Positions 27,131 through 35,980 of a DNA stretch of 50,478 nt are shown piece by piece. The notes below the pieces were generated by a model that saw nothing but the letters and a program-made list of their open reading frames with translations, did no database searches and had not been told where the DNA came from. A program made the translations under genes and the position numbers. Location: positions 1-50,478 of the forward strand of contig NZ_JABRWO010000021.1 in assembly GCF_013618625.1 (NCBI RefSeq), in the 5' to 3' direction. This DNA comes from Bremerella alba. Its GTDB lineage: Bacteria > Planctomycetota > Planctomycetia > Pirellulales > Pirellulaceae. How positions within the stretch are numbered: the stretch's first letter is position 1; every line of letters begins with the position of its first letter.

Positions 27131-29059
27131 ATGTCGACTTCGAATGCTGGACTGCCACCAAAGAATGGGGTGGTCTATCAGGTACTCATCGTGGCACGTA
27201 TCAGTACGGAGCACCAAGATCCACGTAGCCTGAGCGATCAGGACACGCTTTGCCGTCAGTGGGTCGACAGCAATGTAAGCGGACAAGCCAAGGTTCGCGT
27301 AATTGAGAGTCAGGGAAGTGGAGAACTACTTGATCTTCAGGAATTGCGAGACCTCGAGACCGCGATTGAATCGAACAAGTATGATTTTCTGATTGTGGAA
27401 GACGTTGGGCGAATTTGTCGGCGTCATCGCGTCCATGACTTTTGGGAAATGGCCATCGACAATGACACGCGAGTTATCGCGATCAACGACCATATTGATA
27501 CGCTCGTTGACGACTGGAAGCTGAAAATCAGCTTTGCCTTCATGCATCACGAGATTTCGAATGCAGATACCGGCAAGCGAATTCGGCGAACTCTTCGAAG
27601 TCGGCACATGCAGGGATTGGTCGTCCAGTGTTTGCCATATGGATATATCTAACCGCATCCTGGGGCCTCCGATCAAGAAGTCCCTAAAGATCCTGCGGCC
27701 GAGCCAATTATCGAGGAGATTTTCTCTCGGCTCGAGAACGGAGTGAGCTATTCTGAAGTCGTTGATTGGTTGAACGCTAAGAAGGTTCCAACCGGGAGGT
27801 ATGTCAGCTCGAATCGCTGGACTGTTTCAACGCTCAGAAACCTGGTTTATAACCCGCTGTTGAAGGGCGTTCGTGTTCGAAATCGCGTGAAGTCAAAACG
27901 GATCAATAAGACAGGGACGACGCAAATCGTCAAGGCAGCTCCGGATGAACTGCTTGAGCGTCATTGCCCTCATCTGGCATTCGTCGAAGCTCATCGATAC
28001 GATGCTCTGATTCGGTTCCTTGATAAAAAGAACGCGGGTTATCGGCGAAAGAAGGTGGACGGCCGCGACCCACGGGCGATGGTTCCCAAAAAGCGAACTC
28101 GCTTTCCTGGTCAACAAGTGTTTTGTGCCGTTTGTGGGCACCCGATGCGATGGGGCGGTCATGGTCAAGTGGATCGCTTTGTCTGTAAAGGCGCTAAGGA
28201 ATATCGATGCTGGCAAAGCGGAACTTTCGACGGGAATTTGGCTTCCAAGAAGATCCTGACCGCCGTGTTTCAAGCAATCGAAGAGTTACCAGACTTCGCC
28301 GAGCACCTTCAAAGCCAGATCATCATGCAGTCTCGGGCACTTACCGACTCGCGCGCCTCGGAAAAAGAGCAGATCCAAAAACGGATCGATCAGCTTAACC
28401 GTGAGATGGGCAACCTGATTCAGTTTGTGAAGCGTGGCAAACACTCAGATGCCGTGATGAAAGAGATCGCAGAGACCGAGAAGCAATTGGATGAGACGAG
28501 TTTTGAGCTGCAAGAGCTTGAAGCACGTCCCAGCTTGGTGCCCAAGCTCCCCTCTTCCGATAAGGTTCGCGAACTCGCCATGGATGCCATCACAACAGGT
28601 CTCGATTGTCCTTACAAGATGAGCCGTGTGATGCGCCCACTGATTCCGCGTATTGAGGCGTATCCAATGCGGCTCTGCGATGGTGGACCGGTTGTCATTC
28701 GAGCAAAATTTCAGCTGAATTTGTGCAACCTGATTCCTGGGATGAAGGATCTGTTCTCAGCGCGAGAAGCCATGACACGGACCATGGAGGTGGATCTCTT
28801 TGAACCAGTCCAGCGTGAGTTGTTCCGTGAGCAGATTGTCAAACTTCGTCGTACGGGAATGTATCAAAGGGATATCGCTGCCCAACTGGGTATCACGCAG
28901 CCTGCGGTCCAAAATGCTTTGAAACTGCAGGATGCGATGGACACCTCGGGCCTGAAGGATCCTTACGTTTCTGTGACGGAAGCCCCTGCTGATTTGGGCC
29001 GTATGCGACGTCACCGGCATCGTCGATTCGAGTTTCAACGCTATGATCCTGACAGCTAG
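27131..29059 (+). pseudogene. Large serine recombinase with one in-frame TAA
   Basis: One continuous 642-residue frame broken only by TAA at 27650-27652, inside PYGYI-stop-PHPGASDQE, where relatives usually have Lys (AAA/AAG). The N-terminal resolvase domain is at about 15-165 (VLIVARISTEHQDPRSLSDQ, with Ser in ARIST as the likely nucleophile). The recombinase domain follows (YSEVVDWLNAKKVPTGRY, NLVYNPLLKGVRV), then a zinc ribbon (VFCAVCGHPMRWGG, then FVCKGAKEYRCW), a coiled coil (KRIDQLNREMGNLIQFVKRG) and an unusual C-terminal helix-turn-helix (MYQRDIAAQLGITQPAVQNA). AGGAG precedes the ATG. Such enzymes integrate and excise islands. Unless the stop is an error or read through, this one is inactive. 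Confidence 0.85.
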
Positions 29060-29103
29060 GCCAGGACTGCGTCAATAGACCCATTGCTATCTGACCACCT
29101 TCC

Positions 29104-29134
29104 GCCCATGTCCTTGACGGTCATGGGCTTTTTT
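29104..29134 (+). terminator. Rho-independent terminator of the serine recombinase
   Basis: GCCCATG (29104-29110) pairs with CATGGGC (29122-29128), with an extra CC/GG pair inside, followed at once by six T (29129-29134). It lies 45 bases after the recombinase stop. Confidence 0.85.
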
Positions 29135-29164
29135 ATGCGCCGATCTCAACTAAGGAATTCTTTT

Positions 29165-29347
29165 ATGCCCACTAGAGCAGATTCTGATTCGGACAAGTCT
29201 CTCGTTGAAGAAGTTGCACGAGCTCAGCATGAGTTCATTAGGCTTCTCGCACGATGCGTTGCGAAGCGACTTCTGCGTGAGTCCGAGACAGACGGCAGTA
29301 ACCAACCAAGAGCTAAAAAAACGTCCAATTCGTGTCATGAGAATTGA
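29165..29347 (+). CDS. Small hypothetical protein behind the serine recombinase
   Basis: 60 residues from the ATG at 29165, preceded by AAGGA. The sequence is charged and helical (LVEEVARAQHEFIRLLARCV). It lies just past the recombinase terminator and before a small membrane protein. I recognise no family; small accessory ORFs beside recombinases are common. The case rests only on the ribosome site and composition. Confidence 0.4.
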   Translation: MPTRADSDSDKSLVEEVARAQHEFIRLLARCVAKRLLRESETDGSNQPRAKKTSNSCHEN

Positions 29348-29408
29348 GGAGGACTTATCTATTGATGTTTGGATTAACCCTAGATACCGGAAGAAAGGAG
29401 TTTTATTC

Positions 29409-29624
29409 ATGTCCAGTTTGGTCATTGCTTTGACATCGGTCGCATTACTTCTCGCGATCGCAGCGCTCATTCGAGAAAGACGGCTCGTTATCGCGCTTCG
29501 TCAAATTCTTCGCCGTCTTGTGGAGCGTTTGAAGAACGATGAAACACACCATCGTCACTACGGTCTGCTCACCGCTACGCACTACGACTACATTGAGTGC
29601 CCAATCGAAAGCGTCTGCTGGTAA
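29409..29624 (+). CDS. Small single-pass membrane protein, tail possibly chimeric
   Basis: 71 residues with an excellent ribosome site (AAAGGAG, 29394-29400) eight bases before the ATG. An N-terminal membrane helix (SLVIALTSVALLLAIAALIR) is followed by a basic amphipathic helix (RRLVIALRQILRRLVERLKN). The last 25 or so residues are translated antisense to a severed metallo-beta-lactamase-fold gene, so the original C-terminus was probably lost at the island boundary near 29550. An upstream start at 29205 in the same frame overlaps the previous gene and lacks a ribosome site. No family is recognised. Confidence 0.5.
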   Translation: MSSLVIALTSVALLLAIAALIRERRLVIALRQILRRLVERLKNDETHHRHYGLLTATHYDYIECPIESVCW

Positions 29625-29813
29625 GAACATGTCTTTCTGCCAGGCAACACGGAGGGCCGGGGCGACGTTGTACCCCAACATCGCGGTCGGAAGGGGGAGG
29701 ACCCCATCGCTGACAATCAGCACTTCAATCTCGCCAACCCGCACTGCATATCGCGACGGAACCAACTCTCCGGGAACCAGTCTACTTTGATGTGTAACGT
29801 TATCCGAAATCAT
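29555..29813 (-). pseudogene. 5' fragment of an MBL-fold metallo-hydrolase
   Basis: A perfect ribosome site (AAAGGAGA) precedes the ATG at 29813. The first ~86 residues read VGEIEVLIVSDGVLPLPTAM, LRVAWQKDMFLPADAFDW and ALNVVVVRSGEQTV. This is the start of quorum-lactonase-like MBL-fold enzymes, where IDAGLG and the metal-binding HxHxDH should follow. Instead the sequence becomes unrelated near 29555, on the recombinase side. The metal site is absent, so the product is inactive. The break most simply marks the right edge of the inserted island. Confidence 0.72.
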
Positions 29814-29902
29814 GTTTATCTCCTTTCAACCTACTCACGCTCGGCCGCTCGAATACCGTCATAAGTGTCCAGAGGGCACAACATCTGCCGAATGAATTAA
29901 GC

Positions 29903-29950
29903 TTGCTGGCCTGGCCGGGACACGAGTCAGCGACAGAGACAGGCCAGCAA
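29903..29950 (-). terminator. Inverted repeat downstream of the NAD(P)-binding protein gene
   Basis: TTGCTGGCCTG (29903-29913) is a perfect inverted repeat of CAGGCCAGCAA (29940-29950). It lies 27 bases after the stop of the minus-strand gene at 29978. The loop is long (26 bases) and no T-run follows, so termination is possible but weakly supported. Confidence 0.4.
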
Positions 29951-29977
29951 ACGATGCCTATCAACGGATGCTTCTCG

Positions 29978-30733
29978 CTAAGCATTCAACGCCGAGGAAT
30001 AACCGAGCCAATCTTCAAACTTCGTCGGACCAATCTTTGGATTGGCACCTCGGGGGGATAGTCCAAGTTCGTCCAGCACGGCGCCGAAGTAGCGGGCATG
30101 CGGATCGGCAACCACCTTTCGAGGATCGTGGCTTGCCGCCAGAAATCTTCCGACGAAATCGGCAAGCGTACTTTCTTCGGGACCAGCGATCTCCATCATC
30201 GCCTGACGAGGTGGTGTGACCGTCGCGAGTGCCAGAAACGATGCGACATCGTCCGCAGCAATTGGTTGAAAAGGAGCGGTCGACAGGCGAACGAAGTCGG
30301 GATCGGCCCCCGCGATACCGCCCAGAAACTCGAAGAACTGCGTGGCCCTGACGATTGTGTAGGGGATCTCGCTTTGTTGGATTAACTCTTCCTGGGCTAC
30401 CTTGGCTCGCATGTATCCGCTGTCGGGGATGCAGTCGGCTCCCACGATCGTCAGAGCTACGTGATGGCCAACGCCTGATCGCTTCTCGGCGGCCAACTGG
30501 TTGGTTGTTGACTGGGTGAAAAATGACATCACGTCGTTGTCCGCAAACGAAGGAGAATTTGTGACGTCGACAACCACGTCAGTTCCGGCCAGGACTTCGT
30601 CCAGACCTTTGCCCGTAAGCGTGTTGACGCCGGTCGAGGGAGAGGCCGGCACAACGTTGTGCCCGCTTTCTCGCAGCAAGACGCCGAGTTTATTTCCGAT
30701 GAGGCCACTTCCGCCGATGATTACGATCTTCAT
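29978..30733 (-). CDS. NAD(P)H-binding NmrA-like / atypical SDR protein
   Basis: 251 residues from the ATG at 30733, preceded by CAGGAG; the longer frame upstream has no ribosome site. The N-terminal dinucleotide fold is clear (MKIVIIGGSGLIGNKLGVLL, GGSGLIG loop). DVVVDVTNSPSF and YTIVRATQFFEFLGGIAG follow, as in NmrA/NAD-dependent epimerase-like redox sensors and quinone reductases. The usual YxxxK is not evident, as expected for atypical members. It follows the cupin gene on the same strand (86-base gap) and may be co-expressed. The substrate cannot be inferred. Confidence 0.85.
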   Translation of the reverse strand: MKIVIIGGSGLIGNKLGVLLRESGHNVVPASPSTGVNTLTGKGLDEVLAGTDVVVDVTNSPSFADNDVMSFFTQSTTNQLAAEKRSGVGHHVALTIVGADCIPDSGYMRAKVAQEELIQQSEIPYTIVRATQFFEFLGGIAGADPDFVRLSTAPFQPIAADDVASFLALATVTPPRQAMMEIAGPEESTLADFVGRFLAASHDPRKVVADPHARYFGAVLDELGLSPRGANPKIGPTKFEDWLGYSSALNA

Positions 30734-30818
30734 GGTTATACTCCTGAGGATTACTTGTTTCGGGTATTGGAAACGAATTCGTGAACGAAACGAGAGAGTC
30801 AGATCAACCGAACTCGCG

Positions 30819-31238
30819 TTAGTGTTGACTTGTTTCGGGAAGAGCGATTTCATGCTTATCGCGAGGGTGCAAGACGACCGCGATCAGGCGAGTGGGAACT
30901 TTGCCAGGATTTCGCGATATGCGATGCAGGCAGCCAGCCGGTTCGTAGAAGGTTTCTCCTGCTCTGAGCAGTTGCACGGGCTGATCGTCGATGGCCAGTT
31001 CGTATTCGCCTTCGAGGATATATCCGAAACCTGGGCCAGGGTGGCGATGCGGAACTCCCGCTTCACCAGGCTGAATCGTTACCTCGACCGTGGTGGCAGT
31101 GGTTGGCAGGCCGTCGAGAGTTTCACTTATCTTCTTTGTTGAGATTACTTTAACGCTCTCGCCATCCTTCATGTGGTGTGATCCCAACGCGACCCCGGCG
31201 GCTAAGGCCAATCCCGTGGAAATGAGTACTCGAAACAT
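30819..31238 (-). CDS. Exported cupin-domain protein
   Basis: 139 residues with a signal peptide (MFRVLISTGLALAAGVALGS). One cupin fold shows the metal-binding pattern GVPHRHPGPGFGYILEGEYE (H-x-H ... E) and, in the second motif, GETFYEPAGCLHRISRN (His). Small exported cupins of this kind occur beside redox enzymes and are often of unknown function. It heads a minus-strand pair with the NAD(P)-binding protein and is divergent from the sigma factor at 31411, so the 172-base gap holds both promoters. Confidence 0.85.
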   Translation of the reverse strand: MFRVLISTGLALAAGVALGSHHMKDGESVKVISTKKISETLDGLPTTATTVEVTIQPGEAGVPHRHPGPGFGYILEGEYELAIDDQPVQLLRAGETFYEPAGCLHRISRNPGKVPTRLIAVVLHPRDKHEIALPETSQH

Positions 31239-31410
31239 GGTATTTCCTCCCTTATATTGACCGGATAATGGAACGCGTAGGCGTATCTGCTAAGAAAACG
31301 ACGCCGCGGCGTCGAACGCTGTTTTGCCGCTCCTTTCGTCCTCTGCTATTACTAGGAGGAACAGGTGGACAACAAAATGAAACGCCCTGAAACCTTGAAA
31401 GAATGTCCTC

Positions 31411-32055
31411 ATGAATGATGCCTGTACGACGGTCATCATTCAGCGATACCTGGATGCCCTGCCTGGTGATGACCAGTCAGAAGCGGTCGTGCGTCAGGTG
31501 CTAGAGCGATCGGCGGAGCGACTGCGACTGTTGTGTGCCAAGTTTCTGCACAAAGACTACCCCCGTTTATCGCGTCCACCGGTCAATCTCGAGACGGACG
31601 AACTGTTGAGTGGTGTCGTCGCCGGGCTGCTAACTTCGCTTCAAAAAACTCGTCCTCCGACGGTGCGACGTTTTTTTGCCCTCGCCAGTCAGCATATGCG
31701 TTGGCAATTAAATGACTTGGCGCGTCGATTAGACGAACGCCCTGCCATGTTCGATCTCGTGGATGTCGATGTCGCTGCACCGCCGACCAGCACGCTCTCG
31801 GGATTGGGGGTGGATGCCAGAAGAATTTTGGATGCAATCGAGAAGTTGCCCGAAGAAGAAAGAGAAGTTTTTGACCTGGTCGCTATTCAGGGGCTGACGC
31901 ACGGCGAGGCTGCCTCGATTGTTTCCGTTTCCGAGAAGACCGTACAGCGTCGACTAAACCGTGCCCGCCTCTTGCTTGCCGAAAAACTGGCCGATCTCGT
32001 CCCCCACACGGCCGACGATCGTTCCCAAGATCCGATGCCGCGGCGCAAGGAATAG
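31411..32055 (+). CDS. Planctomycete ECF sigma factor (kinase-associated type)
   Basis: 214 residues. Region 2 is visible (TDELLSGVVAGLLTSLQKTR, then RRFFALASQHMRWQLNDLAR), and region 4 has IEKLPEEEREVFDLVAIQGL then GEAASIVSVSEKTVQRRLNR. This type commonly lies before a Ser/Thr kinase in planctomycetes, and here it ends 8 bases before one. Phosphorylation by the kinase in place of an anti-sigma factor is the favoured regulatory idea for such pairs (inference). Confidence 0.9.
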   Translation: MNDACTTVIIQRYLDALPGDDQSEAVVRQVLERSAERLRLLCAKFLHKDYPRLSRPPVNLETDELLSGVVAGLLTSLQKTRPPTVRRFFALASQHMRWQLNDLARRLDERPAMFDLVDVDVAAPPTSTLSGLGVDARRILDAIEKLPEEEREVFDLVAIQGLTHGEAASIVSVSEKTVQRRLNRARLLLAEKLADLVPHTADDRSQDPMPRRKE

Positions 32056-32063
32056 CGTGTAAC

Positions 32064-35000
32064 ATGACTGGCGACCCCAAGGTACTTGAGCTCTTAGAGG
32101 AGATTCTCAGTTCGGGAAAGACACCGGAAGAAGTTTGCCTAAGTTTTCCTGATCTGTTGCCCGAGGTTCTTCGAAGATGGGAAGACTTTCAACGCTTCGA
32201 CCTCCAGATTCAATCCCTGCTATCGACGCGCAATGCAGACGAGATATGCCAGGAGGAAGGAGCGACGGTACAGCCGTCGATGGTTGGTCGCTACACCATC
32301 CAAAAAACGCTTGGGAAAGGTGGATTTGGCACGGTATACCTGGGGCGAGATACTCAATTGGATCGATCGGTAGCTATCAAACTGATTCGCCCCGATCGCC
32401 GCGAGGCACAGTCCGGTGTCGACGCTCTGAGCGAAGCGAGGAGGCTGGCTCAACTTCGGCATCCAGGGATTGTCGCTGTGCACGATGTGGGTATACACGA
32501 GGGGCAGTGTTACATTGTTTCCGAATTCATCGATGGTCCTGATCTCAGTCAGCGATTGAAGAACCAGCGTCTGGACTGGAAGGAGTCCGTCTTGCTCGCT
32601 GCACGCGTGGCAGACGCGCTTGCATACGCTCATGCGCGGCGCGTGATCCACCGGGACATAAAGCCAGCCAACATTATTTTGCTGGGGGATGACACGCCGG
32701 TGCTGGTTGATTTTGGACTTGCGCTCGACGAGAACCGAGCCAGCGGCACGACCATGCTCGGCATTGTGGCAGGCACCCCCTGGTACATGTCACCCGAACA
32801 GGCTTCAGGCAACGCCCATCAAATGGATGGAAGGACAGACATCTATAGTCTGGGAGTCGTTCTTTACGAGATGCTCACCGGTCGCGTTCCATTTCATGCT
32901 ACCGGAACGAGCGAAGTGTTGCGCCAGGTACGCGATGACGCTCCACAACCTCCTCGGCAACTCGCGGGTGACATCCCACCGAAAGTAGAACAAATCTGCC
33001 TGAAGGCTCTTTCAAAGCAGCAAAAAGATCGGTACACGACAGCAGCAGATTTCGCTGTTACTTTGCGGCGTACTATTCTAGTCGAAGTGACGGGGACGCC
33101 ACAGTTCTGGATGACGCATTCGAGGAGATCAAAAGAGGACTGTCATACCGTAGGACGACGAGATGAAATCGAGGACCTTGTTCGTGCTTTCGATGCCGTA
33201 TCTGCGTCGCAGGGCGAAGTCATTTGTGTGACCGGAGAGCCGGGCATTGGGAAGACGACTATTCTCGACGAGTTTCTTCGAGAACTCGTGGAAACGGGCC
33301 GCACGTTTGCTCTCGCCAAGGGTAAATGTTCAGAGCGGCTAGCGGGGGCCGAAGCTTATCTTCCGGTGCTTGATGCGCTGGAGAGTCTCCTCCAAGGTGA
33401 CCAAGCCAATTTCGCTGCTGAAACGATGAAGTCGACAGCACCCAATTGGTACGAGCAGATCGTACCGCTGGCCTCCAATGACTCTTCGCTGACGATTACC
33501 TTGGCCGAAACCAAAGCCGTCTCGCAGGAACGTCTTAAGCGTGAGTTCTTTTCCTATCTTCGTGAGCTTTCAAAACGAGCTCCGCTGATTTTATTTATTG
33601 ACGACCTTCACTGGGCGGATACGGCGACGATTGATTTGCTGGCTTACCTGGGGAGCCGATGCTCGGAGTTCCGCGTCCTGGTTGTTCTAACGTATCGCCA
33701 AAGTGAACTAATTTTGGCGAATCACCCCTGGGAAAAAGTAAAGCTTGACCTGCAGGCAAGACGAATTTGTCGAGAAATTTGCCTGGAATTTTTGAGCGAA
33801 GACGATCTCGCTCGTTATCTGGATCTTGAGTTCCCCGAACACCAGTTTCCAAAAGCATTCACGGCTTTCGTCCATGATCGGACCGAAGGCAGCCCTTTGT
33901 TCATGGTAGATCTTCTACGGTATCTGAGAGACCAAGGAGGTTTGAGTAAGCAGGGTGGCACTTGGCGAATATCGAAATCGATTCAAGAACTGGGTCACGA
34001 TCTCCCCGAATCGGTACGGGGAATGATTCAACGCAAGATCGACCACTTGAGTGAAGGGGATCTTCAATTGCTGGTTGCTGCAAGCGTTCAAGGTTACGAA
34101 TTCGATTCAGCCGTCGTGGCGAATGTGCTGGTAAGAGATACGGTGGAAGTCGAAGAACGACTTGACGAACTTGAGCAGGTCTACGCGTTCATTCAGTTGC
34201 AGCGGGAACAGACGTTCGCCGATCAGACGATCACCCTAAGATATCGATTTGTTCATGTTCTTTACCAAAACATGTTGGAGGCTTCCCTCCGTCCTACGCG
34301 CCGCGCAGCGCTGAGTGCTGCCGTCGCTAAAGCTTTGCTGGCATTTCATACCAGCGACACTGAAGCTGTTGCGGCCGAGTTAGCGATGCTCTTCGAAAGA
34401 GCAAGGGAGATGTCTAAGGCTGCGGGTTACTTTCTGAAGGCTGCGCGAAAGGCCGCTCGCCTTTTTGCGAACGAAGAAGTCGTTTCTTTAGCACGGCGCG
34501 GGTTGAAAGCCTTAGAAGCATTGCCGGCGACGCCAGAACGCGATCGAATGGAACTCGCGTTACAAATTACGTTGGGTCCTGCTCTTTTCGCTACAGACGA
34601 CTGGACGGCGCTGGAGGTTGAGACGGCGTACACCCGCGCTGAAGAGCTTTCTCGCCAGTTGCCGGATTCACCGGAACTGTTCGCGACATTATGGGGACTG
34701 TTTCTCTTTCGTATCGCCCGAGGAAGGGTCCAAAAAGGATTGAATGAAGGTCATAAACTTCTGTCTCTGGCCCAGGGCGTGAACGATTCTGGACAGCTGC
34801 TTCAGGCCCATCATGCCCTTGGGCCCACGTATGGATTGCAAGGGGACTGGGAATCGGCTCAAAAGCATCTTCAGCAAGCTATCGCAGCATACGACATCAA
34901 CGAACATCGGGGGCACGCGCTGCTTTACGGTGGCCACGATCCCTGCACGTGCTGTCAAGCATTTTCTGCCAAAGCCTTGTGGATGCTTGGTTTCCCAGAC

Positions 35001-35711
35001 CAGTCCATTCAGCGTGCCGGCGAAGCGATTGCCTTGGCCCGAAAAATCGGTCACCCAACGAGCTTGGCTCATACGCAATTTTCCGTTGCCATGGTTCATC
35101 AGTTTCTCCAGAACGCTCGTGAGGTTCTGACGATTACGGAGGAGTTACAAACACTCGCCGCCGATCAAGGGCTATTCTTCTATTTGTCAGGCGGAATGGT
35201 TTTGCATGGGTGGGCATTAGCTGAACTGGGTCAAGTTGGCGATGGCGTAATTCAGATCCGCGAAGGTTTCGAATCGGGAGGTGCCGTAAAAGCTCATTGG
35301 CGTTCCTACCTTTTATTGGTGTCGGCCGACGCGTATGGCAAGTCTGGACAATGGGCCCACGGGCTGGCTGTTTTATCTGAAGCGATCGACCTTGCTAGAG
35401 CTACCGAAATTCATTTCTGTGAACCGGAAATGCATCGGTTGCAGGGAGAATTTCTTCTGCGGGTTGATCCGAGTGATACGCTGAATGCCGAGGCATGCTT
35501 CCAGCGGGCCATGGAACAGGCTCGCTTTCAACAAGCAAAATCTCTGTTACTCCGGGCGTCGATAAGCATTGCACGTATGTGGCATAATCATGGTCGAAGC
35601 GTCGAAGCGTACGCCGTCCTTAATGACGTGTATCGCAGCTACACAGAAGGTAAAACGACGCCGGACTTGATAATCGCCGCCGACTTACTAAATGACACGA
35701 CTTCAAGTTAG
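32064..35711 (+). CDS. Ser/Thr protein kinase with AAA-type ATPase and TPR-like domains
   Basis: 1215 residues. The kinase domain spans about 76-345: glycine loop GKGGFG (84-89), VAIK Lys 106, catalytic HRDIKPANI near 196, DFGLA near 216 and SPEQASG. A second module at about 370-720 is an AAA_16-type NTPase: Walker A VTGEPGIGKTTILDEF near 390 and Walker B LILFIDDLHWADTATIDL near 508. The remainder (about 730-1215) is helical repeats typical of TPR signalling scaffolds (AKAAGYFLKAARKAARLF; LQAHHALGPTYGLQGDWESA). No membrane span is evident, so it should be cytoplasmic. It directly follows a sigma factor and probably gates it in response to a protein or nucleotide signal. Confidence 0.92.
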   Translation: MTGDPKVLELLEEILSSGKTPEEVCLSFPDLLPEVLRRWEDFQRFDLQIQSLLSTRNADEICQEEGATVQPSMVGRYTIQKTLGKGGFGTVYLGRDTQLDRSVAIKLIRPDRREAQSGVDALSEARRLAQLRHPGIVAVHDVGIHEGQCYIVSEFIDGPDLSQRLKNQRLDWKESVLLAARVADALAYAHARRVIHRDIKPANIILLGDDTPVLVDFGLALDENRASGTTMLGIVAGTPWYMSPEQASGNAHQMDGRTDIYSLGVVLYEMLTGRVPFHATGTSEVLRQVRDDAPQPPRQLAGDIPPKVEQICLKALSKQQKDRYTTAADFAVTLRRTILVEVTGTPQFWMTHSRRSKEDCHTVGRRDEIEDLVRAFDAVSASQGEVICVTGEPGIGKTTILDEFLRELVETGRTFALAKGKCSERLAGAEAYLPVLDALESLLQGDQANFAAETMKSTAPNWYEQIVPLASNDSSLTITLAETKAVSQERLKREFFSYLRELSKRAPLILFIDDLHWADTATIDLLAYLGSRCSEFRVLVVLTYRQSELILANHPWEKVKLDLQARRICREICLEFLSEDDLARYLDLEFPEHQFPKAFTAFVHDRTEGSPLFMVDLLRYLRDQGGLSKQGGTWRISKSIQELGHDLPESVRGMIQRKIDHLSEGDLQLLVAASVQGYEFDSAVVANVLVRDTVEVEERLDELEQVYAFIQLQREQTFADQTITLRYRFVHVLYQNMLEASLRPTRRAALSAAVAKALLAFHTSDTEAVAAELAMLFERAREMSKAAGYFLKAARKAARLFANEEVVSLARRGLKALEALPATPERDRMELALQITLGPALFATDDWTALEVETAYTRAEELSRQLPDSPELFATLWGLFLFRIARGRVQKGLNEGHKLLSLAQGVNDSGQLLQAHHALGPTYGLQGDWESAQKHLQQAIAAYDINEHRGHALLYGGHDPCTCCQAFSAKALWMLGFPDQSIQRAGEAIALARKIGHPTSLAHTQFSVAMVHQFLQNAREVLTITEELQTLAADQGLFFYLSGGMVLHGWALAELGQVGDGVIQIREGFESGGAVKAHWRSYLLLVSADAYGKSGQWAHGLAVLSEAIDLARATEIHFCEPEMHRLQGEFLLRVDPSDTLNAEACFQRAMEQARFQQAKSLLLRASISIARMWHNHGRSVEAYAVLNDVYRSYTEGKTTPDLIIAADLLNDTTSS

Positions 35712-35980
35712 AGATTGTTGAAACGCTGTTGGTTGTCTTTGATGAAACGAAGTTGATCTCGAGAAAATATCGTCACCTCAGGAGGGCGTGACCGCGGGCG
35801 TCCTGGGGAAGCTGAATATCTTCACAGGAGGCAATTCCGGCAATTACCCTGAGAGTTGGCCCGGTTGATCGTCCCGAGCCACATCTACAAGACCCTCGTC
35901 TCGGCAGGATGCACAATTCGCGCGGCCGGAAGGTACGGATCGGATAACGGGAGTGACGCCGGTAGCGTGGGAGAACGACG

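Noticed and set aside
29205-29408. Longer N-terminus for the small membrane protein
   Set aside because: It overlaps the preceding small gene and has no ribosome site, whereas ATG 29409 has AAAGGAG at ideal spacing.
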